This document shows positions 34,120 through 42,211 of a stretch of 45,932 bases of DNA, piece by piece. Both the position numbers and the translations under genes were made by a program. Source of the DNA: Desulfobacteraceae bacterium (GTDB taxonomy: Bacteria > Desulfobacterota > Desulfobacteria > Desulfobacterales > SURF-15); contig QZKK01000164.1 of NCBI GenBank assembly GCA_003599475.1, forward strand, positions 1 through 45,932. The letters run 5' to 3'. Within the stretch, counting starts at the first letter, position 1; each line of letters opens with the position of its first letter. The notes beneath the pieces were generated by a model. The model saw only the letters and a list, made by a program, of their open reading frames with translations. It had not been told where the DNA came from and made no database searches.

Positions 34120-35565
34120 ATGATTTTACCCGGATTCGAAAGGAAGGTGCCGGTTTTCGAGATCATGCCCGGCGAGCAGGTGGAGGCCGTCCACCGGGCG
34201 ACATTGGAAACCCTTCGCAGCAGCGGGGTCCGATTTCTGGATGAAGGGGCGCTGAAGGTTTTTCGCGGTGCAGGCTGTGAAATCGTCGATTCCGACCGGG
34301 TGCGGATCCCTGAAGGACTCGCCGAAGACTGCCTCTCGAAATGCCCGTCAAGCTTTCTGATAAGGGCGAGAGATCCGGAAAAAAACCTGCGAATCGGAGG
34401 AAACACGGTATATTTTTCATCCTTTCCGGGAATGCGCATCATCGATCTCGAAACCTGGGAGCCGCGGACGGCCACCCGGGAGGAACATGCCGAAGGGGTT
34501 CGGGTGCTCGATGCGCTTCCCCATGTGCATTTTCTGACTCCCTATACCCCGTATTTCGAAATGGAAGGGGTTTCTCCGGTGATGTGGATCCTGGAGAGCA
34601 CCGCGAACCAGATCCGGAATACAGGCAAGGTCCTGCGCACCGGTTATCAGAAAGAGAGCGAAATTTTTGCCGTTCAGATGGCTCAGGCGGCAAAGATGGA
34701 TTTTCTTTGCAGCGTATTTGCCTCATCGCCGCTGACCTATTATGGAGAATCGATCCGCGCGCTCTTTCGATTCGTGGAGGCCGGCTTTCCGATTCATATC
34801 ACCAGCGGGGGAGTGATGGGGGGTACACTTCCCGCTACCATTGCGGGAGCGACTGTTGTTCATAATGCGGAGCTGATCGCCGGAATTGTTCTGATCCAGT
34901 TGTTGAGACCGGGAACCGGAGTGGTGGTCAATTCCTTCGTGAATCCGATGAATATGAACACGGGAAATCCTTCATTCGGAACCATCGAAGGATCCTTGCA
35001 TGCCGTCGTCTTCAATCAGATGTGGCGCCGATATGGGCTTCCCATCAACAACTGCTTGAGCGGGTGCGTGAATGCGAAAAAGATCGACTACCAATGCGGA
35101 TATGAAAAATCTCTTCCGGCGCTCACAAGCGCACTTTCCGGAGCAAACGGCGTTCATCTGCACGGAGCGATTCATGCAGAGCTCACATACCATCCGGTTC
35201 AGGCAATCATCGATGACGATGTGGCCGGAATGATCGGACGATTCCTCAGAGGCGCACAGATCGATGAAGAAACCATCGCGGTAAATCTCATCACGCAGGT
35301 GGGCTCCATTCCCGGTCACTTCCTGGATAAAGAACACACCCGAAGATGGTGGAAAACCGAACAGTTCCTCCCGGCAGTGGCTGATCGGATTCCCCTGGCC
35401 GAGTGGAAGCAGGAAAAACCGGACGTCCTTTCGAACGCAAAAAGAAAAATGGAAAAGATTCTCGCTTCCCACGCTCCGGCGGAGCTGCCGGAGGGTGTGG
35501 AGAAGGATATCCACCGCATCCTGGAGGATGCGGTAGACTACTACAAGAAAAAAGGGGAGCTGTGA
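34120..35565 (+). CDS. MttB-superfamily methyltransferase without pyrrolysine
   Basis: A 481-residue protein of the trimethylamine methyltransferase superfamily (COG5598). It removes a methyl group from a quaternary or tertiary amine and gives it to the corrinoid protein. The frame has no in-frame TAG, so it belongs to the non-pyrrolysine branch, whose known members act on betaines such as glycine betaine, proline betaine or carnitine. Seen are the family N-terminus (VHRATLETLRSSGVRFLDEG), GGNTVYFSSFPGMRIIDLET, the TSGGVMGGTLPATIAGATVV core and the C-terminal LDKEHTRRWWKTEQFLPAVA. The order corrinoid protein, methyltransferase, flavoprotein suggests one operon. The substrate is not deducible. 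Confidence 0.92.
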   Translation: MILPGFERKVPVFEIMPGEQVEAVHRATLETLRSSGVRFLDEGALKVFRGAGCEIVDSDRVRIPEGLAEDCLSKCPSSFLIRARDPEKNLRIGGNTVYFSSFPGMRIIDLETWEPRTATREEHAEGVRVLDALPHVHFLTPYTPYFEMEGVSPVMWILESTANQIRNTGKVLRTGYQKESEIFAVQMAQAAKMDFLCSVFASSPLTYYGESIRALFRFVEAGFPIHITSGGVMGGTLPATIAGATVVHNAELIAGIVLIQLLRPGTGVVVNSFVNPMNMNTGNPSFGTIEGSLHAVVFNQMWRRYGLPINNCLSGCVNAKKIDYQCGYEKSLPALTSALSGANGVHLHGAIHAELTYHPVQAIIDDDVAGMIGRFLRGAQIDEETIAVNLITQVGSIPGHFLDKEHTRRWWKTEQFLPAVADRIPLAEWKQEKPDVLSNAKRKMEKILASHAPAELPEGVEKDIHRILEDAVDYYKKKGEL

Positions 35566-35698
35566 TACTGGACGCTGGATGCTGGATGCTGGATACTCGT
35601 TTCTGGATACTGGACGATTCGATTGAACTCCGCATCGAGCCCTCATTTCCGGCAACCGGCATCAAGCATCCAGCATCCGGCATCCAGTTCGGCATCCG
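35566..35698. repeat. heptad-period inverted element H10
   Basis: The clearest case in the window. Starting on the base after the methyltransferase stop codon, 35566-35614 reads TACTGGA, CGCTGGA, TGCTGGA, TGCTGGA, TACTCGT, TTCTGGA, TACTGGA. The right arm 35659-35698 reads GCATCAA, GCATCCA, GCATCCG, GCATCCA, GTTCG, GCATCCG, the complement of the left unit. Same unit as H3. The element fills almost the whole gap to the flavoprotein gene. Confidence 0.9.
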
Positions 35699-35716
35699 CT
35701 TCAGGAACAACCCGTG

Positions 35717-36832
35717 ATGTCCATCCTGTTCGAGGAAACGGCAATCGGCGGCATGTCCCTGCCGAATCGATTCGTCCGCTCCGCCACCTGGGAGGCGATG
35801 GCGGATCCGGAAGGCAGGCCCACCGATGGTCTGGCGGATTTGATCGAAGATCTTGCAAAGGGCGAAGTCGGTCTCATCGTGGTGGGACACGCGTTCGTTC
35901 TGCCAAACGGCATCGGTACCCCCCGGCAGTCGGGCATCTGCATGGACGAGCGCATCGGGGATCTGCAAAGGATCACGACCCGAATCAAACGGTATGCCTC
36001 CCGTACGGCGATTCAGATCAATCATGCCGGGGGACATACCCGGCCGGAATGGATCACGGGCGATATCGTTGCCCCTTCTGCCTATACGAATCTGTATGGG
36101 GAAAATGCCCGTGAATTGACCGCAGGCGAGATCGACGAGACTATCGAGGCGTTCATCCAGGCCGGAAGAAGGGCGAAAGAGGCAGGTTTCGATGCGCTGC
36201 AGATTCACGCCGCGCACGGGTACCTGATCAACCAATTTCTCTCGCCCGTCTGGAACAAGAGGACGGATTCTTACGGCGGATCTCTTCTCAGCCGAAGCCG
36301 TTTCCTCTTTGAAATCTGCGAGGGGCTTAAAAGCGTTCTCGGAGACGCTTATCCGATCCTTGTAAAATTGGGCTCTTCCGATTTCATCGAAGGAGGAATC
36401 GTTCCCGACGAGTCCGTATGGTTGGCCGGCGAGCTTGCTAGAATCGGAATCGCCGCCGTCGAGGTGAGCGGGGGCTCACGGTATTCGGGGGCTGATTCCC
36501 ATATCAGAACCGGTACAAGGAGAGCCGACCAGGAAGCCTGGTTTGCCCAAAACGCCCGCCGCATCAAGGAGTCCACATCGGCATCCGTAATTCTTGTCGG
36601 CGGAATTCGATCGTTTGAGGTTGCCGAAAGTCTGGTGAAGAACGGCTGCTGCGACATGGTGGCAATGAGCCGTCCGCTCATCTGCGAACCCGATCTTGTG
36701 CGCCGATGGCGGCTCGGGGATCGGAGAAAATCCCGGTGCGTTTCGGACAATCTCTGCTTCGGCCCTGCCTTTGCGGGGAGCGGTCTCTGGTGCGAGACCC
36801 GGAGGCGAAGGGAGATGAAAGCGGGTCTATAA
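35717..36832 (+). CDS. old-yellow-enzyme-family NADH:flavin oxidoreductase
   Basis: A 371-residue FMN-dependent TIM-barrel oxidoreductase. It shows LPNRFVRSATWEAMAD, IQINHAGGHTRPEW, DALQIHAAHGYLINQFLSP followed by NKRTDSYGGS, and VAMSRPLICEPDLVRRW. Enzymes of this group often carry a [4Fe-4S] cluster after the barrel (typically C-x-x-C-N-x-C-F). Here the segment is RCVSDNLCFGPAFAGSGLWC, with Asp in place of the second Cys. It ends after the barrel, without the second nucleotide-binding half of trimethylamine dehydrogenase. ATG 35717 (GTG at 35714 also possible) has AGGAA upstream. Probably works on the product of the adjacent demethylase; inference from position. Confidence 0.9.
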   Translation: MSILFEETAIGGMSLPNRFVRSATWEAMADPEGRPTDGLADLIEDLAKGEVGLIVVGHAFVLPNGIGTPRQSGICMDERIGDLQRITTRIKRYASRTAIQINHAGGHTRPEWITGDIVAPSAYTNLYGENARELTAGEIDETIEAFIQAGRRAKEAGFDALQIHAAHGYLINQFLSPVWNKRTDSYGGSLLSRSRFLFEICEGLKSVLGDAYPILVKLGSSDFIEGGIVPDESVWLAGELARIGIAAVEVSGGSRYSGADSHIRTGTRRADQEAWFAQNARRIKESTSASVILVGGIRSFEVAESLVKNGCCDMVAMSRPLICEPDLVRRWRLGDRRKSRCVSDNLCFGPAFAGSGLWCETRRRREMKAGL

Positions 36833-36865
36833 ATCCGAAGCACTAAATCCGAAATTCGCCGAACG
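36831..36865. repeat. heptad-period array H11
   Basis: AAATCCG, AAGCACT, AAATCCG, AAATTCG, CCGAACG with a 7-base step, beginning inside the stop codon (36830-36832) of the flavoprotein gene. It ends seven bases before the convergent TRAP permease stop. CGCCGAACGGCG at its end could form a small hairpin. Confidence 0.6.
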
Positions 36866-36871
36866 GCGGAT

Positions 36872-38188
36872 CTATCCTCCTGCCGTCATTTGTGCCGGGA
36901 GCCACAGGGCAAGCTCCGGAAAAAGAAAGAGAAGGACCACAAAGAGGATCATGATGAGAACGTAGGGGGTCGCTCCCCAGGCAATCTCTTCCATGGTTCC
37001 CCCCTTGGCGACTCCCTGGATTACGAACAGGTTGATTCCCACCGGAGGCGTGATGAAACCCATCTCCAGCCAGACGACCAGTACGACTCCGAACCAGATG
37101 CCGTCATAGCCGAGCCCGGTCACCAGCGGAAACAGGAAGGGAAGCATGATGATCATCACGGAGAGCTCTTCCAGAGCGTATGCAACGACGATGAGCATCA
37201 GAAAGATCAGACCGAATACCGCCCAGGATGGCAATCCGAGCCCCGTCATGAACTGCAGAATGGCCCCGGGAGCTCCGATGAGAGCGATTACATGGGAAAA
37301 AATGGAAGCGAAAATGATGATCAGCATCACCATCGAGGTCGGCCCCACGGTATCCCTGAAGGATGCAACCAGCGCTTTCCATGTCAGCCTCCGGTAAATG
37401 ATCGCCAGCAACAGGCTGGCCGAAGCCCCCAGCGCCGCGGCTTCGGTCGGCGTGACCACCCCGATGTACATCGTGCCCAACACAACGAAGATCAGCCCGA
37501 GCATGGGAGCGGCCTCGGCAAGAGACTGGAATCGGCTCTTCCAGGTAATTTGGGCGTCGCTGTCCCTCGGCGCCAGCTCGGGGCGGAGTGCGCACCGGAA
37601 GACGATATAGCCGGAGAAGGCAAGGGAGAGGATGATTCCCGGGAGGATGCCTGCAATGTAGAGCTGGCCCACGGAGGTTTCCGTCATCACGCCGTAGATG
37701 ATCATGGGAATCGATGGGGGAATCAGAATTCCGAGTGTGCCGCCTGCAGCGAGCGATCCGTAGATGATCGGCCTCTGGTAACCGCGTTTTTCCATTTCCG
37801 GGATGGCGATGAGCCCGATGGTGGCGGCTGTGGCCACACTCGAGCCGCAAACCGCCCCGAAAATCGCGCAGGCGAAAACACTCGCTACGGCCAGGCCACC
37901 CGGTAAGAAGGAGACCCACCGGGTGATGGCGGTGTAGAGCGATGCGCCGATCCCGCAGTGCAGGAGGATGGCGCTCATGAAGATGAAAAGGGGAAGGGCC
38001 ACGTAGGAAAAGTTTGAGGCCGTGGACCAGCAGATCGAGCCGATCACCCCCATGCCGATGGTCCACCCTTTGAGCCAGAGGAGGCCCAGGATGCCGACGA
38101 GGCCCAAAGAGATCGCCACCTCGAACCCCGACGAAAGAAAGAGAAAAAGAAGGACGAGCAGAACAACGCCCAAAACCGGATCACTCAA
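36872..38188 (-). CDS. dctM: TRAP transporter large permease, DctM type
   Basis: A 438-residue inner-membrane protein with about 12 hydrophobic segments, the ion-coupled channel of a TRAP importer. Family signatures are FSYVALPLFIFMSAILLHCG, AIFGAVCGSSVATAATIGLI, GSLAAGGTLGILIPPSIPMI, VTPTEAAALGASASLLLAI and EMGFITPPVGINLFVIQGVA. The start is TTG (38186-38188) with GAGGGG upstream, ten bases after DctQ. Together with DctQ and DctP it imports an organic anion or zwitterion. Confidence 0.95.
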   Translation of the reverse strand: MSDPVLGVVLLVLLFLFLSSGFEVAISLGLVGILGLLWLKGWTIGMGVIGSICWSTASNFSYVALPLFIFMSAILLHCGIGASLYTAITRWVSFLPGGLAVASVFACAIFGAVCGSSVATAATIGLIAIPEMEKRGYQRPIIYGSLAAGGTLGILIPPSIPMIIYGVMTETSVGQLYIAGILPGIILSLAFSGYIVFRCALRPELAPRDSDAQITWKSRFQSLAEAAPMLGLIFVVLGTMYIGVVTPTEAAALGASASLLLAIIYRRLTWKALVASFRDTVGPTSMVMLIIIFASIFSHVIALIGAPGAILQFMTGLGLPSWAVFGLIFLMLIVVAYALEELSVMIIMLPFLFPLVTGLGYDGIWFGVVLVVWLEMGFITPPVGINLFVIQGVAKGGTMEEIAWGATPYVLIMILFVVLLFLFPELALWLPAQMTAGG

Positions 38189-38198
38189 TGGCAGCCCC

Positions 38199-38711
38199 TC
38201 AGAACCTTTTTTCCGGATCCTCTGTTTTCGATTCGATGATATTGATCATCTTTGCCAGCATAAACAAGCCCGTCAAGGAAAGCCCGACGGGGATCAGCAT
38301 CATTCCGATCCATATGGGGTAGAGCATGACCGCAGACATCCGCTCGTATCTGAAAGCCATAACGGCGCTGACCGCGGTCTCATACGATACGACGCCCAAA
38401 ATGGCGATTCCTGCGGAAAGGGTGACGATTCGCAATTTTTTCTGCATCTTCCGGGAAAGCCGGCGGGTGATCAGGTCGATCCGAATGTGCCCTCCCCTGT
38501 GAAACGTGGGTGCCGCACCTAAAAAGATGATCCCCACCAACAAAAAGGATGTCAATTCGTCTACGAAAAGCTGGGGGCGGTTTAGAAAATACCGCATCAG
38601 CACGTCATAGGTAATCATGAGCGCAGTGGCCAATACCGCCAAACCGGTGGCAAGAAAAATCCATTCGGACAAGCGGTCAAGAATTGGAAGCCTTCTTCGA
38701 TCTTGAATCAT
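38199..38711 (-). CDS. dctQ: TRAP transporter small permease, DctQ type
   Basis: A 170-residue membrane protein with four hydrophobic helices (IFLATGLAVLATALMITYDV; FLLVGIIFLGAA; LRIVTLSAGIAILGVVSYET; IWIGMMLIPVGLSLTGLFML) and the family motif YDVLMRYFLNRP followed by DELTSFLLVG. It forms the transporter membrane part with DctM. ATG 38709-38711 has no clear ribosome site, so coupling to the upstream dctP transcript is possible. Confidence 0.92.
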   Translation of the reverse strand: MIQDRRRLPILDRLSEWIFLATGLAVLATALMITYDVLMRYFLNRPQLFVDELTSFLLVGIIFLGAAPTFHRGGHIRIDLITRRLSRKMQKKLRIVTLSAGIAILGVVSYETAVSAVMAFRYERMSAVMLYPIWIGMMLIPVGLSLTGLFMLAKMINIIESKTEDPEKRF

Positions 38712-38815
38712 ACGCCAGTTTTCAGCCTGTCATGCGCCGGAAGCGGCTCCAGAACTGCACAACGCAATCAAGCGATGCCGGCAATTGGAGCCGCCTCCTC
38801 CGTGAAAAAGCTTCC

Positions 38816-39850
38816 CTATCGTCCCAGGGCCTTTAATGCCAGGTCTACCGCACGCTTGCCGTCGTCACCGGTTCTTTTCAACCAGGCATCCCAGGCCGGC
38901 TTCATCATGTTGCGGGCCTTTACGATTTCAGCCTGAGGAACCTCCACGACCGTCATCCCAAGCTCGGTGCACCGTTTCTTCGCATTTGCATCCAGCGCTT
39001 TTGCATCTTCCCATTCCTTGTCTTCGAATCGGCTTTCCTTGAGTGCATCCTTTACCGCCTTCTGCAGCTCAGGAGACAACGAATTCCAGGCTTTTTTGTT
39101 GACTCCCAAAAACTCGCAGGCTCCGCCGCCGATAAACCAGTAGTTGATATGTTTGGCGACTTCGGAAAATTTCATGTGTTCGGCATTTGTGGCGGATGTT
39201 ATGGCTGCGTCGGCCACATTCCGCTGCAGCGCGGTATAGACCTCGGCAAAGGGAATGTTGACCGGAGCACCGCCTAAAGCTTTTGTAAGCTCTGCGGTTT
39301 CGGTCCCATAGACCCGAACCTTCAACCCTTTCCAGTCTTCCACCTGGTCGATCGGTTTTTTTGTTGAGAAAAGCTGCTGCGTCGGCCAGGTCGAAATGGC
39401 AAGAAGGAGGATATCCTTCTTGCCGAGCTGCTCTTCATAGAAGGGGCGCAGTTTTTCCGCGGCGGCGCGATGCTCGTCCAGGGAGCTCGTCATGAAGGGG
39501 AGCTCTAGAACCGCCATCGGGAGAAACAGATCCACCATGTATGAGGTAAGGATGGGCGCAATCTCCACTCTGCCCTCGACCACAGCGGGAATCTGTTCCT
39601 GCTGGGGGTAGAGCGAGGAGGCAGGGTGCACCCGGATTTCCATTTTACCTTTGCTGAGCTCCTTCACCTTTTCGGCAAAAGCTTTCAGGTTGATGATGTG
39701 ATAATAGGAAGGGGCAGCCGTATGGGGGATGTTCCAGACGACCGTCTTATCCGCAGCCGCAAGGGGGGAAGCAAAGCGGAGCATGGCGCACAGCATAAAG
39801 AATCCAACGAGGGCGATGACCGTCACGGATCTGATATTTCGATGATGCAT
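38816..39850 (-). CDS. dctP: TRAP transporter substrate-binding protein, DctP type
   Basis: A 344-residue periplasmic receptor. Signal peptide: basic start (HHRNIRS), hydrophobic core VIALVGFFMLCAML, cleavage near PLAAADK. The mature part shows HHIINLKAFAEKVKELSKGK followed by IRVHPASSLYPQQEQI, then DWKGLKVRVYGTETAELTKA and PFAEVYTALQRNVADAA. The Arg in VRVYG is the usual carboxylate-binding residue, so the ligand probably carries a carboxylate. ATG 39848-39850 has AAAGGAG upstream. Convergent with the methyltransferase operon, which suggests that the imported compound may be its substrate (a betaine carries a carboxylate). Confidence 0.93.
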   Translation of the reverse strand: MHHRNIRSVTVIALVGFFMLCAMLRFASPLAAADKTVVWNIPHTAAPSYYHIINLKAFAEKVKELSKGKMEIRVHPASSLYPQQEQIPAVVEGRVEIAPILTSYMVDLFLPMAVLELPFMTSSLDEHRAAAEKLRPFYEEQLGKKDILLLAISTWPTQQLFSTKKPIDQVEDWKGLKVRVYGTETAELTKALGGAPVNIPFAEVYTALQRNVADAAITSATNAEHMKFSEVAKHINYWFIGGGACEFLGVNKKAWNSLSPELQKAVKDALKESRFEDKEWEDAKALDANAKKRCTELGMTVVEVPQAEIVKARNMMKPAWDAWLKRTGDDGKRAVDLALKALGR

Positions 39851-40079
39851 GGTTTGAACTCCTTTCTGGCTTTTCATGAATTCGTTTGGAATTTAGGGCT
39901 TGGATAGAAGAGGTGCGCTGCCGAATCGATCGAAAGAAGCATTACCATAGAGGAAAATGGCTTTCAATGGATTTTATTTCCCGGCTCCCGGCTTTCGAGT
40001 CTCCGAGGCTCAGCTAAGCGAGAATGACAGAATCGAATAGAATTTCTCACCGAGAATTGTCCACAGAAAACGGACCTTT

Positions 40080-40108
40080 TTGACAAAGCCGACCCGGTAA
40101 AGTAGATT
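40080..40108 (+). promoter_or_regulatory. sigma-70 promoter giving a leaderless message
   Basis: -35 TTGACA (40080-40085), a 17-base spacer, and -10 TAGATT (40103-40108). The start codon of the next gene is at 40116, only seven bases beyond the -10 box, so transcription should begin at or next to the A of the ATG. No ribosome site lies in between. Confidence 0.7.
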
Positions 40109-40115
40109 CGTCTTT

Positions 40116-40862
40116 ATGGATCGTTCGGGGCAGGTTTATTCAGATTCCGCAAAACCGGCAGGGACCGCGGCTTCGGCAGAGAGCCGCCGCTATCTCATGC
40201 TGGACGCCATGCGGGGGCTTGCGGTTTCATTGATGATCTTTTTTCACGGCGCTTTCGATCTGAACCTTTTCCGATTCATCCGGATCGACATATATAAGGA
40301 TCCCTTCTGGTTCAGCCTACCGCGCTTGATCGTGTCGCTTTTTCTCATCTGCGTGGGAATGAGTCTTTCGCTGGTTTACACAGACGCCTGTGATTGGCGC
40401 CGGCTCTGGAACCGGGTTCTTGTCATCGGCGGCTGGGCTGCGGTGATCTCGGCCGCGACATTCATTCTCTTCCCCCGGAATTTTATCTACTTCGGCGTGC
40501 TCCATTGCATCGCCGTCTCCAGCGTGGCGGGGGTTTTTTTCGTAAATCGACCGAAGCTCTCCCTTTTTCTGGGCCTCGGAATGATTCTGTCCAATGCGAT
40601 CTTTGCGCCGGGCTTTTTCCCGGTTTCCCGATGGCTCGATGTCGTTCCCATCGACCACGTGCCGTTTTACCCTTATTTCGGCATGGTGCTGATCGGAATC
40701 TATCTGGAATCGATCCATCTTCACCAGGTACATCTGAAGAGATCCGCCCCTGTTCAGATGCTGTCGGTCCTGGGAAGACACTCCCTCACAATATATCTTT
40801 TGCACCAGCCGATTTTGTATGGGGCCGTTTTGGTTATCTACAAGATGAAGAAGGGTTTCTAA
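40116..40862 (+). CDS. DUF1624 / heparan-alpha-glucosaminide acetyltransferase-like membrane protein
   Basis: A 248-residue inner-membrane protein with about seven hydrophobic helices. The motif RRYLMLDAMRGLAVSLMIFF followed by HGAFDLNLF is the hallmark of the DUF1624/HGSNAT-like family, proposed to move acetyl or acyl groups across membranes. FPRNFIYFGVLHCIAVSSVA and YPYFGMVLIGIY and LGRHSLTIYLLHQPILYG are further family blocks. ATG 40116 lies at the predicted transcription start. Six bases separate its stop from the SDR gene, suggesting a two-gene unit. Bacterial members are uncharacterised. Confidence 0.85.
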   Translation: MDRSGQVYSDSAKPAGTAASAESRRYLMLDAMRGLAVSLMIFFHGAFDLNLFRFIRIDIYKDPFWFSLPRLIVSLFLICVGMSLSLVYTDACDWRRLWNRVLVIGGWAAVISAATFILFPRNFIYFGVLHCIAVSSVAGVFFVNRPKLSLFLGLGMILSNAIFAPGFFPVSRWLDVVPIDHVPFYPYFGMVLIGIYLESIHLHQVHLKRSAPVQMLSVLGRHSLTIYLLHQPILYGAVLVIYKMKKGF

Positions 40863-40868
40863 ACGATC

Positions 40869-41750
40869 ATGAAAAGAGTGCTGGTTACCGGGGCAAGCGG
40901 CTTCCTGGGTTGGCACATCTGCCGCAGGGCTTCGATGAACTGGAAGGTATTCGGAACCTATTTTTCCCATCCTGTCGAAATCCCGGGGGTCGTCATGAAT
41001 TGGGCCGATTTGACCCGGTTCAAGACGATAAAATCCTTTTTCGATACGGTTCGACCCGATGCGCTGATCCATACGGCTGCCGCATCCGATCCGAATCTCT
41101 GCCAGCAAAATCCGGATCTTTCATACAAGGTCAATACGGAGGCTTCCATCGCTTTGGCCGGTCTGTGCGCCGATTTCGGAATTCCCTGTGTGTTCACCTC
41201 GTCTGATCTTGTATTCAACGGCCTCAATCCGCCCTACTCCGAAGCGGATGACCCTTCGCCGATCAACCGCTATGGCGAGCACAAGCTGCTTGCGGAGAAA
41301 GGAATGAGAAAGAAGTATCCGGGGACCACCATCTGCCGGATGGCACTGATGTTCGGAGCCTCCGCCACCGTATCCGGAAGCTTTCTGAAGCCGCTCCTTC
41401 AAAACATGCGATCGGGCAGGGAAGTCCCGCTCTTTACGGATGAATTCAGAACACCCCTCAGCGGAAAGGATGCTGCCGACGGTATTTTGACGGCGCTTGA
41501 AGCCAAACCGCCGATTCTTCACCTAGGAGGCTCCGAACGGATCTCCCGGTATGCATTTGGATGCCTCGTTCAACGCCTGTACCGGATCCCTGGAGCCAAT
41601 CTGCTTCCGGTTCTGCAGAAGGAGCTGAGCCTGCCGGCTCCCAGGCCCCCCGATCTTTCATTCGATATCTCAAAGGCAGTATCTCTTGGGTTTAAGCCGC
41701 AGCCCTTGGAAGAAGCACTGAAAAATCTTGCCGAAACCCGGGATCCCTGA
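40869..41750 (+). CDS. NAD-dependent SDR, RmlD/dTDP-4-dehydrorhamnose-reductase-like
   Basis: A 293-residue extended short-chain dehydrogenase. The nucleotide motif is GASGFLGWH (residues 8-16), ALIHTAAASDPNLCQQNP is RmlD-like, and the catalytic motif YGEHKLLAEK is YxxxK. LYRIPGAN and SFDISKAVSLGFKPQPLEEA complete the family pattern. It reduces or epimerises a sugar nucleotide or other keto compound. No other sugar-nucleotide genes are nearby, so the substrate is open. ATG 40869 closely follows the DUF1624 gene. Confidence 0.88.
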   Translation: MKRVLVTGASGFLGWHICRRASMNWKVFGTYFSHPVEIPGVVMNWADLTRFKTIKSFFDTVRPDALIHTAAASDPNLCQQNPDLSYKVNTEASIALAGLCADFGIPCVFTSSDLVFNGLNPPYSEADDPSPINRYGEHKLLAEKGMRKKYPGTTICRMALMFGASATVSGSFLKPLLQNMRSGREVPLFTDEFRTPLSGKDAADGILTALEAKPPILHLGGSERISRYAFGCLVQRLYRIPGANLLPVLQKELSLPAPRPPDLSFDISKAVSLGFKPQPLEEALKNLAETRDP

Positions 41751-41874
41751 TATCCGCTTTACCGGTCCGCCGAGTTCCGGTTTCGATACCCTTCAGGAAC
41801 CGTAAGTTCTATTTTTATGCGATGCAATCCCGCTTCCGCCGGAGCGATCGAAAGGGACTGGGCCGGTCGAGAAT

Positions 41875-41890
41875 TGGCACAGGTATTGCT
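41875..41890 (+). promoter_or_regulatory. sigma-54 (-24/-12) promoter
   Basis: TGGCAC-AGGTA-TTGCT matches the sigma-54 consensus (TGGCAC-N5-TTGCA/T) with exact GG/GC spacing. Transcription would start near 41902, 67 bases before the zinc-ribbon gene, and could continue through yitT and the dksA-like gene, which follow on the same strand. An enhancer-binding activator site was not identified. Confidence 0.75.
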
Positions 41891-41968
41891 GAAGTGTTTC
41901 CGTTTTGCTTTCGATGGTTCTGTTTTGGCGGGGTGCGCCTTCCGGTTTTCCGGGCAGGAGTCATTCGG

Positions 41969-42175
41969 ATGGGGTCGGAAATCATCACCTGTGTTCAGTG
42001 CGGGCGGGAGTTCGAATTCACGGAAAGAGAACAACATCTGGCAGAAAAGATGGGTTTCGACAGTCCCAGGCGATGCCCGGATTGCCGAAGAAAGAAAAAT
42101 AAGATCGCATCAGAAGACGACGAGAGAAAGCGAAGGGACAGAAAGAGGGATTACCTCAACAAGGATCGGGACTGA
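41969..42175 (+). CDS. small zinc-ribbon protein (probable zinc-ribbon domain)
   Basis: A 68-residue protein with one treble-clef/zinc-ribbon unit: CVQCGREFEFTEREQHLAEK then GFDSPRRCPDC, giving CxxC ... CxxC. A highly charged tail follows (RKKNKIASEDDERKRRDRKR). This is the compact probable-zinc-ribbon family (zf-trcl-like); members may bind nucleic acid or ribosomes. ATG 41969 has AGGAG nine bases upstream; longer frames are rejected because they cross the sigma-54 promoter. Confidence 0.85.
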   Translation: MGSEIITCVQCGREFEFTEREQHLAEKMGFDSPRRCPDCRRKKNKIASEDDERKRRDRKRDYLNKDRD

Positions 42176-42211
42176 TTTTTTCGAGAGTATCCGGAAGGAA
42201 CAAGCGATTTC

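Noticed and set aside
34120..35565. Possible pyrrolysine codon in the MttB-like methyltransferase.
   Set aside because: The frame is uninterrupted and of normal length; there is no in-frame TAG.
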